A stretch of 64,000 bases of DNA from Asterella californica (Eukaryota; Streptophyta; Marchantiopsida; Marchantiales; Aytoniaceae). The stretch lies in assembly GCA_036924285.1 (NCBI GenBank), contig JAYKYS010000019.1, positions 4,650,001-4,714,000 on the forward strand, given 5' to 3'. Of this stretch, positions 46,142 to 57,549 are shown piece by piece; positions within the stretch are counted from its first letter, which is position 1; each line of letters begins with the position of its first letter. A model generated the notes under the pieces. The model searched no databases. It saw only the letters and a list, made by a program, of their open reading frames with translations, and was not told the DNA's origin. Made by a program: the position numbers and the translations under genes.

Positions 46142-48461
46142 TATTATGAGTTTCATTGGAGTACATCTGGCAGGGTATACAGGATGAAACAAACTGTACT
46201 ACATCTTTATACATACCCTTCCACCAATACTTTTCCTTCATCTTGGCAAATGTAGCCCAAACTCCTCTATGACCAGCCCATAAACTCTCATGGAACTCCT
46301 TGATCAGCTTCTGCTGCAATTCCAAGTCACATACTACTCGCTGCGGTATACCTCCTTGTAGCTTAGGGCGCTTCCATAGATGTCCTCCATGTAAAAAGTA
46401 ACCATAAGCTGTTCTACGGATCCTCTTGAAATCTGCATCAGACCAGCCTTCCTGCTTTTCCAGTGAACTCAAATAGCGCCTAAGATCCAACCACTCGTCA
46501 TCATACACAGTTTCCTCAAAAAACTCCAACGGGGCTGCAAAATAGCTTCTATCTCTTCTAGCAAGAGCACTAGAATAGAACTCTGTTCTCACATCCTCCT
46601 GGTCATCTATCATTTCCTTCTCATCGTAATATCTAGCCCTTGATAACATATCTGCCACAAGATTGTCTTTTCCTGCAATATGTCTAAACTCTGGGTTCAA
46701 GGACTTGATATATGCTATCCACCTCAACATAGCAATATCTGGAGTTGTACAGCTAGTGATCATTCCCAAGAGAGGTAAACAATCTGTCTCCACAACCACA
46801 GGTGCTCCTATCAAGTATTCCTTATCACTCTTCATCGCAGTAACTACTCCCCATAGCTCTCTCTTGACCTGAGGGTAGTCTCTCTGCCGTGAACTTAACA
46901 CCTTAGCTCCAAAACGCACTACATATCTATTTCCATCCTCATCGTCTTGTCCTACAGCCCATCCAATGCCAATAGGACTAGTATCAACAGTAAGGATAAC
47001 ATATCTGTCCAACTCATATGTTACCTTCCATAGAGTTGGTGGTGAAGCCAAAAGATCCTTCAACTTCCTCATAGACTCGCTTTGCTCCTCTTGCCATTGA
47101 AATCTTTGCCCTTTCCTCAGCAGCTTGTACAACGGATCTGCTACATGTGCAAAGTGTGGAATCCATATATGATAAAACACACATGCACCTAGAAACCTTC
47201 TCACCTCGGTAACCGATCCACACGTCTCCTTCATTCTTTGAATGGCATCAACCTTGTTTGGATAAGGTTTCCGATCATAAGATCCACATAGGTGCCCCAC
47301 AATCAACACCTCTTGTTCTCCAAATACAGACTTTGCTCCTGATAAAGTCAAATGAACCTCCTCCAGTCGACTCAATATCTTATCGCAGTCAACTATATGA
47401 TCTGCAACAAACTTACGGCACCCCCTCTGATCCATTAGCTCATTCTTCTCCTCCTCAACACATCCTTTGGTCGACACATCATCAAGGAATGGCATAGTTT
47501 TTTCAAGAATGAAATCCCTCAAAACTTTATTCATGTCATTCATCATATGTGCTACAGAATTGGTAGCACCTTGTGGCAAGGTGCACATCCTTAGTAACCC
47601 CAAAGGTGTCCTCATTGTAGTCAAGTCTCTACTCTCAGAGGATAATTGAAACTGATCATAACCTGAATATAAGTCTCCCATGGAATAGATAGCACGACCA
47701 GCAAAAGCCTCTGCAAACTCGTCTACAATAGGTCCTATACCCATATTCCTGATAGTCACCTTGTTAACTGGCTGCATATCTTGGATAAATCTCAAAGCTC
47801 CACTCTTCTTCGGAACAGTAAACCATCTGCTAGAGTAGGGAGCTATAGATGGTTCCAAGATACCCATCCTAATCCTCTCATTGAGCAAGTCTATCAGTTT
47901 TGGTAGATGAGCTCTAGGTACAAGGATATGACGTAGATTCCAAGGCACATGCGGTATAGTAAAGATTACCATAGGTGCAACTTCACTTGGATCTACACAT
48001 CCTACTTCATGTGACTCAAACGCAAACGCCTTACCATGCCTAGATAGCATCTCCTTGAAACTCTTCTTCTCTTGCTCGGTAAGAAATCCATCACCTCCAA
48101 TCCTCAGCTCCTTCAGTGTTGTTTCTGTGAACTGGTGCCTAATTCTTCTCGGTCCTCTGAGCGTCGGTTCTCGTGCAGCTTGCTCCATCTTCTGATTGTA
48201 ATCGAGTGGTAAAGGCAAAGCCACTGGTTTGACTTTCTTTGCCACTGACTTGTACTTGGTCTCCACATACACCTCTTGTCGATCTATAAACTTATCAATT
48301 ACATCATAAAGCTCCTTGGAGCTCACTCTCACCACTCTATCTACATCATGTATAGAACTTTCTACTATAGATTTCAACTCCCCTATAGTATCTACCAAAT
48401 ATTGCTCTTCAAACACTCCAGATATGTATTCATCTCTTGCTAACTCTCCACTGTCCCACAA
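46104..48461 (-). pseudogene. pol: Element II pol: RT and RNase H intact, integrase truncated
   Basis: A single 785-codon open frame. RT motifs match element I (YSMGDLYSGYDQF, active site MPFLDD), RNase H begins ILTVDTSPIGIGWAVG, and the integrase zinc domain (HESLWAGHRGVW, CIPCQMYS) is complete. Right after that the frame runs into a foreign leader sequence and stops, so the integrase catalytic core is absent. The 5' end follows a stop, so the true start is upstream in a broken junction with gag. The long open frame suggests recent loss of function. Confidence 0.85.
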
Positions 48462-48607
48462 AGACTACTGTACACACTTCACATGTTGCCTCTCAAACCT
48501 CTTCTGATTCTCAACCTTCCTATAACACACTGATCCACATGACGTCAATCCTAAGAAGCTCGAGGATAAAGCTTCCTGTTCTACTGGATCAGGCGAGAAT
48601 CCTATCT

Positions 48608-50625
48608 CTACTGTACCGTTGAAGTCTCGCTCTTCAATGATAGTGGACGGTCTCTCAAGCTATCACGATTCCTCTCATGTTCTGCAGCAACAGTCAAAAA
48701 CTGAACAGCTCTTTTGCCATCTCTACTACGTATCTTAGTATAAGCTGAACCATCATCCATAACTCGTGTCTCCATTCTAACAGCAGTAATATAAGGCTGC
48801 CCTAGAATGATAAGATAGGTTGACATGTCTTGCACAAAGAAATTCTGAACATCACTGATGTCACCCACAGTTACCTTGATGTTGGGACAAGCACCATAGA
48901 GTTCTCCCTTCTGGTTGTTGGCAGCACGGATAAGCCATCCATGGTCGGTGTCTATGGGCCACCTTCCACGCTTGTACAGCTCCTTAGACATCAGATTAAT
49001 CTCTGAGCCGTGATCAATCAATGCCACCACAGGTTCCTCCAGATCTCCCAACTTCACCAAGGTCTCTGTGGTTGCTCTTGCCCAATGGTTGTGAGAGTAA
49101 TGGCTCTTCTGCGATGCTCCCACCTCATCTTCAAACCTCACGTGCTGATACGAACTCCCCTCTGATACTTGAGAGCAGTAATCAGCAATCTCATCCTCCT
49201 CATCCTCCGACAATTTGGTCCTTAGAGCGTTAAGCAGCTACTTCACCCAAAATCTGACGTTTCCTCTTGATGATATCTATGATAACCTCATGGAACTCAC
49301 GCTTTGCAATCCCAAGAATCTCACCCAAAGTAAACTCAACCTTCCCATTCAAGATACGATTCTCTAACACTTGCTTCAAGTCTGTAGCAATCTCAATGTC
49401 AGACTGAAGTTTGTATGCAAGCATCTTACCCTTTTCCTTGCTTCTCTCCTTCTCCTTTGGTGTTGTAGGTGGTAGATCCTCCATATTCTCCTCCCGAGTA
49501 GGTGTTGTCTCCTGCCTTGCCTCTGGTCTAGCCCTTTCACTCCTTGTAGCAGGTCGTTTGACTGTAGAAGCCTCACCTGCATCCTCCCTCCTGCGTTTTT
49601 CTTCTAGTACAGCTTCATGCTGACTTCTTGCAACATAAGCATGCACTGACATAGTATCCGCAGGATCATTCCATCTTGTAGCTTCTGGAATTGAGTTGCC
49701 AATCCTTCGTAGCACATCCTTGTCTAGCTCTGTTCTAGCTACGGACCGCACTACATCAGACCACAATCCAGTAGTCCCTTTCTCTCTCTCCATCTCCATT
49801 TTCACTCCACAGGTAGCAGCATTCACAAGAGAAACAGCATGTGATGCTGATATCTCTTTCACAAGTCTCTTCATACCACCCTTGCCAAAGTTGGTTCCCA
49901 ACATCATCCCAGTCTCTCTCAAATGGATCTTACCATCTTTGAAGAAGATCAGATCCTTCCTCAATGCATCTTAAAACTCTCCACAATCTCTTCTTACATG
50001 GTCTAGGCTATCACACCATATACAACGATGAACAAAGCCTTCTCTCATCTGAGGTCTCTGCATAGCAGGCTGTACATTCTGTTCCTTCTCTTCTAACCTA
50101 GTGAGCTTAAGCTTAAGCTCCTTCATACCCTTAATCAGTTCATCAAGCGGTGAGTCTTCCTCTCTAGCATTTACCATAGTGGGCTTAGTAGGCAACTGCT
50201 TGACAGGAATTATCAGAGGTGCTGCTTCACTTACCACCACCTTGTCCCTTCTTCTCTGTCTCTTGGTCAGCAAAGAGATAGCCTCTTCAACCTCCTTCCA
50301 GTCAGTCTTCAATCCTCTCTCCTCACTCTTGTCTTCCAGCAACAGCTCAAGCTTCTCCTGAATAGTCACGTCCGCTGCTTGTAGGAAAAGCTCGGTCTTC
50401 TCCACCTCTAGTGTAAGCTTCTCTGTCCTAGAAAGCTGAGCATACTGACGATCAAACTCTCTTAACAACTCATTTACAGACAAACCTTTGTTAAGCTTAA
50501 CCACCCACTCCAAGAACGTTCTCTTGGTCACCCTCTCTGAATCTTCAGTGTAGTACTCCTCCTTCAAAGCTCGCATAAAGCTCTCCCAACTCTGTCCTTG
50601 CTGCTGCTTGAGCTCCTTCACACGT
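48608..50625 (-). pseudogene. gag: Element II gag-protease, 3' portion, broken into three frames
   Basis: Three consecutive pieces: 50621-49971 (gag and knuckle CIWCDSLDHVRRDC), 49964-49230, and 49213-48608 (protease, VALIDHGSEINLMS). The first break is a TAA within an otherwise continuous frame. The second is a one-base frameshift near 49230. The protease carries DHG in place of DSG, as in element I. Confidence 0.8.
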
Positions 50626-51998
50626 TGTCGGAGAGTGATCCGTCTACCTAGGAAAGCGTCGGGCTTCTGGCTGTGGTTGTTTACTCAAGAGGTTGGCTTT
50701 CAGGTCACAACAGGAGCTATAAACACTCACACAAGAGTGTAGGATCCTCTGATATGCTCAAAAAGTGAAATTTAGGTCTCACTGGTAGTAATAGGCTTAA
50801 GCGGTGAACTTTGACACTCAAAGAGAGGAAAACTATGAAGGTTTAGACTTCTAAACTTCCCCTACATGTAAATGAGGCACTACTGAACACACACACGAAG
50901 TTTCAGCCTCAGATTGAATTCTAGCATTGAGATGTTGACAGAAAAGTTCTGAATAAGAGAATTATGGCAATTTCTGGTACCTAGATAACTATTCAGACAT
51001 AGAACAGAGAATTGGCTCGATGAATTTCAAATCTTCTCACAGTATTTGAAGTCTACAGGATGCTGAACATCCCTGTGAAGTTGGGACTCCTGATTGTTTG
51101 TAGAACTCCAGATCTCCTTCTCTAAAGTCGCTGCTCTAGATTAAGAGCTTTTCAGACCCCCTCTGCTTCAGCGGCCGCCCTGAATTACTCAATTACTCAA
51201 ATGATACGAAACTTTTTGGACAGTCGTAGCCCTCCTGACAGTGAACGCAACCACGAAGTTTTGAAGTGATTTCCTCAATTCTGCTGCAATTGGCACCGAA
51301 AACCCCAAAATCAACAAAAGTGACGCAGTTTTGGCACAATCCGAACTTCAATTGGGCATAACTCCTTGTTTATTGATCCAAATCGAGCAAAAATTTCACT
51401 GACAGTGCTTGGCACGACGAGCTCTCCCTTCTTGTGCTCTCAGATTTCGAAGATACCTCACCAATTGCTCGAACTCTCCTCTAGAGCTCTGTTTCTAAAC
51501 TTAGAGTTTTACAAAAGACAAAAATGGACCAATGGGAGTTCATAGCTCCACTTGACTGTCCTTTTGTGCCTTAAACTACCTGGTAACTTATCTACACTCA
51601 TAGGCTACCACGTCAAGCCCCCTAGAGTGCCAGCGTAAAACTTAAACTACCTAAAATGACACATAGCCCTGAAAAATAACTTAAATTAGCTAGAAAGCGT
51701 GCATGGGCGACAAGTAAGTACAACCCATGAGCTCAAACCACTATCAGCATGGAAACCCTAAGTTATGTACATTGAACGTCATAGACTAGTAAGAAGTCAC
51801 TTGCACAAGCGCACAAATGCTTGAACAAGATAACTAACATACTATCAGCCTACTAGGACTCAAAATAGTGCTAACACCGTATGCAAAGGTGTCAAACATA
51901 TACATAAAAGACTAGAAGTAATATGAGCTAACTTCTAGAACTACCAAACCTAAGCGTCGGAGTAGAAGTCAAGCATGTAGCCGCCAAATGGTGCGACA
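50626..51998 (-). mobile_element. Solo LTR inserted in the gag of element II
   Basis: 1373 bp with TGTCG..CGACA ends, flanked by the duplication ACGT (50622-50625 and 51999-52002). It is homologous to the element's own 5' LTR (52381-53747). Gag homology continues on both sides, so this is a nested insertion by a second family member that was then reduced to a solo LTR. Confidence 0.88.
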
Positions 51999-52002
51999 AC
52001 GT

Positions 52003-52305
52003 CCAAATCTCAAGGACAACAGCAAGCTCAAAGTTCTCCACCATCTCCTTCTCAGGTACCTTGTTCACCTCCACCTCCCTAGCATAGTATCGCACATACT
52101 TGGAAATATCTGTACCTTTGAACTGGTCCATCTGGTGCACCACAGATTGCAACGCCTTGGTTGCTAACACCTCCTTCCTCTCTGTGCTCTGCTGCTGCTG
52201 CATAAACATGTGAAAAGCTTGGAACATCTTCATCGTAGCAACATCCAACTGAGCAAGTTGCTGAGCAGCAGCAGCACCTCCACTTGATGATCCTTGGTTG
52301 GCCAT
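52003..52305 (-). pseudogene. gag: Element II gag N terminus
   Basis: ATG at 52305 begins MANQGSSSGG; the rest is homologous to element I gag (MFQAFHMFMQQQQ, ERKEVLATKALQSVV, DISKYVRYYAREVE). It is cut by the solo LTR. The frames on the two sides do not line up exactly even without the LTR, so a small indel also occurred. Confidence 0.8.
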
Positions 52306-52350
52306 GATATCTGATCCTGTAACACTCTCAAGAAACTCCCACCCTAGGTG

Positions 52351-52369
52351 TTTCACGTCGAGTTTACCA
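52351..52369 (-). promoter_or_regulatory. PBS-like site of element II
   Basis: TGGTAAACTCGACGTGAAA on the element strand, 11 nt after the 5' LTR, one base different from the element I site. Confidence 0.6.
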
Positions 52370-52380
52370 AAAAGAGAGTA

Positions 52381-53747
52381 TGTCGGAGTGTGATCCGTCT
52401 ACCTAGGAAAGCACCGGGCTTCTGGCTGTGGTTGTTTACTCAAGAGGTTGGCTTTCAGGTCACAACAGGGGCCATAAACACTCACACAGTTGTATAAGAT
52501 CCTCTAATATGCTCAAAAAGCAAAATTTAGGTTTAACTAGTAGTAATAGGTTTACGCGGTGAACTTTGACACACAAAGAGAGGAAAACTATGAAGGTGTA
52601 GACTTCAGAACTTCTCCTACATGCAAATGAGGTCCTACTTGATACACATATGAAGTTTCAGCTTGAGATCAGTTCAGAGCACCGAGATATGGGTAGAAAC
52701 TTTCTGAACAGAGAAATTATGGCAATTTCTGGTACCCAGATAGCTATTTCGACCTATAACAGGAAATTGGCTTGATCAACTTCGAAGTTTCTTACAGGAT
52801 TTGCAGTTCACAGCTTGTTGAACACTCCTGTGAAGTTGGGACTCCTGATTGTTTGTAGAACTCCAGATCTCCTTCTCTGAAGTCGCTGCTCTAGATTAAG
52901 AGCTTTTCAGACCCCCTCTGCTTCAGCGGCCGCTCTGAATTACTCAGTTACTCAATCGATATGAAACTTTTTGGGAAATCGTAGCCCTGCTGGCAGAGAA
53001 CGCAACCACAAAGTTTTGAAGCGATTTCTTCAATTCTGCTGCAAGTGACACTGAAAACCCCAAAATCAACAAAAGTGATGCAGTTTTGGCATAATCCGAA
53101 CTTCAATTGGGCATAACTTCGTCTTTATTGCCTCAAATCGATCGAAAATTTCACTGACAGTGCTTGGCTCAACGAGCTCTATCTCCCTGTGTTCTCAGAT
53201 TTCGAAGATCCCTCACCAAATGCTCGAACTCCACTCTAGAGCTCTGTTTCTAAACTTAGAGTTTTACAAAAAACAAAAACGGACCAATGGGAGTTCATAG
53301 CTCCACTTGGTTGTCCTTTAGTGCCTTAAACTACCTGGTAACTTATCTACACTCATAGGCTACCACGTCAAGCCCCCTAGAGTGCCAGCGTAAAGCTTAA
53401 ACTACCTAAAACGACACGTAGCCCCGAAAATTAACTTAAATCAGCTAGAAAGCGTGCATGAGCGACAAGTAAGTACAACCCATGAGCTCAAACCCCTATG
53501 AGCATGGAAATCCTAAGTTATGTACATTGAACGTCATAGACAAGTAAGAAGTCACTTGCACAAGCGCACAAATGCTTGAACAAGATAACTAACATACTAT
53601 CAGCCTACTAGGACTCAAAATAGTGTTAACACCATATGTGTCAAACATATACATAAAGGACTAGAAGTAATATGAGCTAACTTCTAGAACTATCAAACCT
53701 AAGCGTCGAAGTAGAAGTCAAACATGTAGCCGCCAAATGGCGCGACA
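52381..53747 (-). repeat. 5' LTR of element II
   Basis: 1367 bp with TGTCG..CGACA ends. Its outer flank reads ACGA. No matching 3' LTR lies downstream, because the 3' end of the element is missing. Confidence 0.85.
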
Positions 53748-53901
53748 ACGAAGGTGTAGGTGAAGACGAGGAAGGTGAAGACGATGACAGCATAGAAGAT
53801 GATGACGGCAGAGGTTATGAAAAAGACCTCGGACAAGATGATGACATCACTGAAACTGACAGTGATGAAAGCAGCAAAGACGAAGACGACGAAGAAGTAA
53901 G
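53748..53901 (+). pseudogene. Acidic coding fragment truncated by element II
   Basis: About 50 codons open directly from the LTR border, rich in Asp, Glu and Ser (DDDSIEDDDG, DSDESSKDEDDEE), ending at TGA or at the splice-donor-like GTAAGC just before it. It looks like the remaining part of an exon for an acidic tail. No family can be named from such low-complexity sequence. Confidence 0.4.
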
Positions 53902-54144
53902 CTGATGAGTAAATATGAATTAGTAAAATTCTAAATCTGTGTTTTAATAATTTTTATTAAAGGCTTGATTTCAAAATCAAGGATTTAAAAGACACAATGG
54001 AAATATCATCAACTATATTTTTGAAGTCTAAAGCTCTGTTTCTAAATATTAAATTCATTGTATTCTCAAGTTTTATCTTGGACTAAATTTAAATGATATA
54101 TGAAATCTAAATCTCTGTTTGGAAACTTTGTGTGAAATTCATGA

Positions 54145-54726
54145 ACCTCCAAGATATTCTGTCATGTCACCAGTACAACATCTCCTCAAAAGAAGACCGA
54201 TTCACTTTTTGAAGGAGTTAGAACTGAAATTGAGAGCCCGCATGTATACAATCATAGTCGTGGCATAGCGAAAACAGTAGACTTTCAAAGTGTTACTATT
54301 TCCAACCCTACTCAACCTGCAGAGGCGAGAACCATTAGTACTCTTCTTGCTGACGTTAGCCCTGATCTTGAGAGAACCGTTGGTGCTCTTACTGCTGATC
54401 TTAGCTCTGGCTTTGAGAAACCAAGTGTAGAGAAGATTACCTTGATGTCTTGGTCGAGAAAAGTTCTCAAACATGTAGAACGGATGTTAGATGCTCCTCT
54501 AGATGTCGCTGTAAGCTTTTGCAGTCTAGTTGATTCTACTACTGCTGACCTAATGGTCATTTATGAGAATGTGGAGGACATAGATGTTCAAGCTATTGCT
54601 GCAGCTATAGAGCCTGTTGTTTCTTGCACTCTAGTTGACCATTATACTACTGCAGACCCAATGATCGTTGATGAACAAATTGATGAGAATGTGGAGGTTG
54701 ACGTTCAAGCATTGCTGAAGCTATAG
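54145..54726 (+). CDS. Unidentified open frame or exon with an internal repeat
   Basis: 194 codons open from a stop at 54142 to TAG; the first ATG inside is 54442. A plausible acceptor (CACCAG) lies at about 54172. The encoded sequence is Ser/Thr/Asp-rich and contains two related units, LVDSTTADLMVI..ENVEDIDVQA and LVDHYTTADPMIV..ENVEVDVQA. I do not recognise the family. It may belong with the acidic fragment upstream. Confidence 0.35.
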   Translation, partial: TSKIFCHVTSTTSPQKKTDSLFEGVRTEIESPHVYNHSRGIAKTVDFQSVTISNPTQPAEARTISTLLADVSPDLERTVGALTADLSSGFEKPSVEKITLMSWSRKVLKHVERMLDAPLDVAVSFCSLVDSTTADLMVIYENVEDIDVQAIAAAIEPVVSCTLVDHYTTADPMIVDEQIDENVEVDVQALLKL

Positions 54727-55379
54727 ATATAGTTACTAAGAATGAAGAGATGAGTACACAAGTTGTAGAGACATTTGAGGTCAATATAGTGGCGGTTCAG
54801 GTTGTATCTTATGTAAAGGTCTCTTGCTCAGAAGAGGATGAAGCTTGTCCTAGTCAGCCAAAGGATGATAATGATGTGTGATAAAAATACATAAAAATGT
54901 TTATTTGTCTACTTCGCGAGTCTTTGCAAAAGCTCAAAGCTGTTCTCTGTTGAATACTTTTGTGATGCTAAAAGTTGTAGTCTTGATTGCTATATTATAC
55001 ATCTTGATAATGTCTACGTTTGTTTTGAGTTTGTAGGTGAATGTTTTCTTCAACGGAGAAAAACCTTGATATTGTCGAAAGAATAGTCAACGGTTATCAT
55101 TGCAGCCGTTGCTATCGGATCATCTCTGAAATTATGTAGTAAGGATGGATATAAGTTCGTGCCAGCTATAATCTACATGCCTCGAAAATTACTTCTGTTC
55201 TCTCTGGAGGGTTTACTTCTTTCACCGGTGCTTCAACATTCTTGTGATCGTAACAAGTCGCTCATCAGAGACACGATGAAAAAATATGTATGCTGAAAAT
55301 GTCTTTTGCAGATTAATTTTTATGAAAATGTTCTTGATATTTCGATATTGCAATATGATCTCATGATTTGAAGAACAAC
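54727..55379. other. Spacer without supported gene
   Basis: AT-rich; short coding-like fragments broken by stops, no motif recognised. Confidence 0.4.
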
Positions 55380-55683
55380 GTGAAGTACCAAGTGAATTTT
55401 CTGTTCATGAATGATGAGCAGAGAGACCTTCAATTTGTCTGGTACAATTGACACTCTTCAATTGTTTTCACTGATAGACGTAAAATTGCTAACAAGATAT
55501 CCAAACATGTATATCTCAAAAACATTCAATCCGTTTGGGAAAAATACCCCAAGTTTAATGTGTTTAAAATCTTAGTGATAGATCACGAACTTCAAATAAG
55601 AATATTCAACACTTTATGGTCTTTTGTACATCCAAAAACCTATGTAGATAATGGTGACGAGGATTATCTTCTCAAAATCTTGT
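55380..55683 (+). pseudogene. Decayed unidentified reading frame
   Basis: About 100 codons in one plus-strand phase, interrupted by a single TGA near 55449 and ended by TGA 55681-55683. The translation is rich in aromatic and basic residues (FLFMNDEQRDLQFVWYN, YLKNIQSVWEKYPKFNVF), unlike random AT-rich DNA. No family recognised. Confidence 0.3.
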
Positions 55684-57430
55684 GACCATATTTAGAAAAA
55701 ATTTCGTCCAGTTTCAACGTTCCAACTTTTGTATATTCTACCCTTCTGGTAGATAATAAACCTAGAGTAAATTCAAAACATAGATTGTGGTATATTTAAA
55801 AAGTATATATATCACAAAGCGATAGAGAGGAGTTCTCTCCTAGACTAGACGATAGAAAGCTATCTGAAATAACGAAAGAAGAAAAATACTTTTGTCTCAT
55901 TTATCAGTTTTAAAATCTTTAGATCAATTATTCGATTTACCTCCCTTACAAGTTATCAGTGGACTCGAGCACTAGGAATGGAAAGAGGATCAAAACCTCA
56001 AAATCGGTATGATGTCTTTGATACATTAATTTATTTATTCAAAATCTTTTACTCCATACTGGAGTGCTTTTTATAAATTACCTAAGTATTTTGTAAACCC
56101 ATTGCGGTAATTGATTATTTTTAATTGCGTATTTTGAGGTGATTTATGTTTCATACAATTTTGTACCACTCTTTTATCAATTTTGATAGCTGTCTATTTA
56201 TCTTTGATTTTCAAGTCATCTAACCATTGTAACTTAAACCCAGACTCCTTTTAAAATTTCTAAACTATCACGTGAATTCATACCTTTTTAAATATTTGTA
56301 TATCAATATATCATGTTTTTAATATATTTATAAATATTTCAATACTAAAAATCCTCTAACAGACTAGAGGCGACAGTATAAGGGAGTGGAAAAAAATGAG
56401 TAAGAAGGGACGTGAAAGGATTTAAAGAGAGCGGAAAGGAAATGAACAGGGGGAAGGAAATACGACATGCACTCTTATTCTCATCCCTCACTCGATGAAA
56501 AAACGATGATTATCTTCTTCTTAAATTTTATCTTCTTCTTAAATTGTTAATTTGAATTAGACATGGATTATGAAATTGTTTGTCGTAATAGTATATCAAT
56601 ATATATTTATATAATTTAGTTAATAAATTCTTTTGATTAATTTAATTTGAAGTTCATCGACAATCATTCACTTGTTATTATTATCACGCATCTACATCTT
56701 GTGTTGTGGTATGTACATAGTTTTTATATCCAGCGAGTACATGAACTTTGTTACCAGAATTTTTACTAATGAAATTCATACACATACTTGGAGTTTTGAT
56801 TTTAATATTTAAACAATTGACATCCAAATATTAGACATTTAATAACAAATTTAGAACTTCAAATATGAAAACTGGACTATTTAGTTATTTTTTTTAGACA
56901 TTTTAGGTGAAACTTTTGGACACGAGATTGTCTAAATTTACTGAATACACTGATAAATATGTATGACTTGTTACAGTAGATATAATATATTTAGTAATAT
57001 AAATATAATAAGATATTGTAAATTATTTTAGATGTAAATTTTTATTTTTAAAAAATAGAAAAAAAATAGATTGAACTTTTCATAATATTAGTCATCCAAT
57101 CTTAGACAAAAATCTTTTTTTCCTCGAACAGAAAAAGAAAAGACTCCCAAAACAAGAAATTGCTTAATCATTGATAAAATGATTCGTATGACAGGTAGAT
57201 TATTAAATATAAATAGAAACACGAAACTGATGTATGCGACACTGGTAGTCATATTGACCTCTCAAAAATACCTTGCAAAAAGGCATTTTACTAAGACTAA
57301 ATTCTAAATACAGTGTCTGAAGGTATTTTAAACATACGCAGTTTAAGAAACAAATATAAGTAGTTTAGGAACTGAAAACATTCTATCCAAATATATATTA
57401 CGTGGTTTACTGACTACGTTGGTTACATTG
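55684..57430. other. AT-rich intergenic sequence
   Basis: No supported feature other than the promoter of the downstream gene at its right end. Confidence 0.5.
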
Positions 57431-57432
57431 TG

Positions 57433-57439
57433 TATAAAA
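57433..57439 (+). promoter_or_regulatory. TATA box of the SMP-30-like gene
   Basis: TATAAAA, 33 nt before the first in-frame ATG (57472) and 111 nt before the ATG that opens the signal peptide (57550). Confidence 0.65.
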
Positions 57440-57549
57440 GAGCGAGGCAAGGGGATCGGATCGGAGTGATCATGCGTGAGTGCACTGTACTCGACATCGA
57501 GTGTCTCAGCAGTATGGAATTTTATTTCGCGTCTGGCAGTCTTCGGCTC

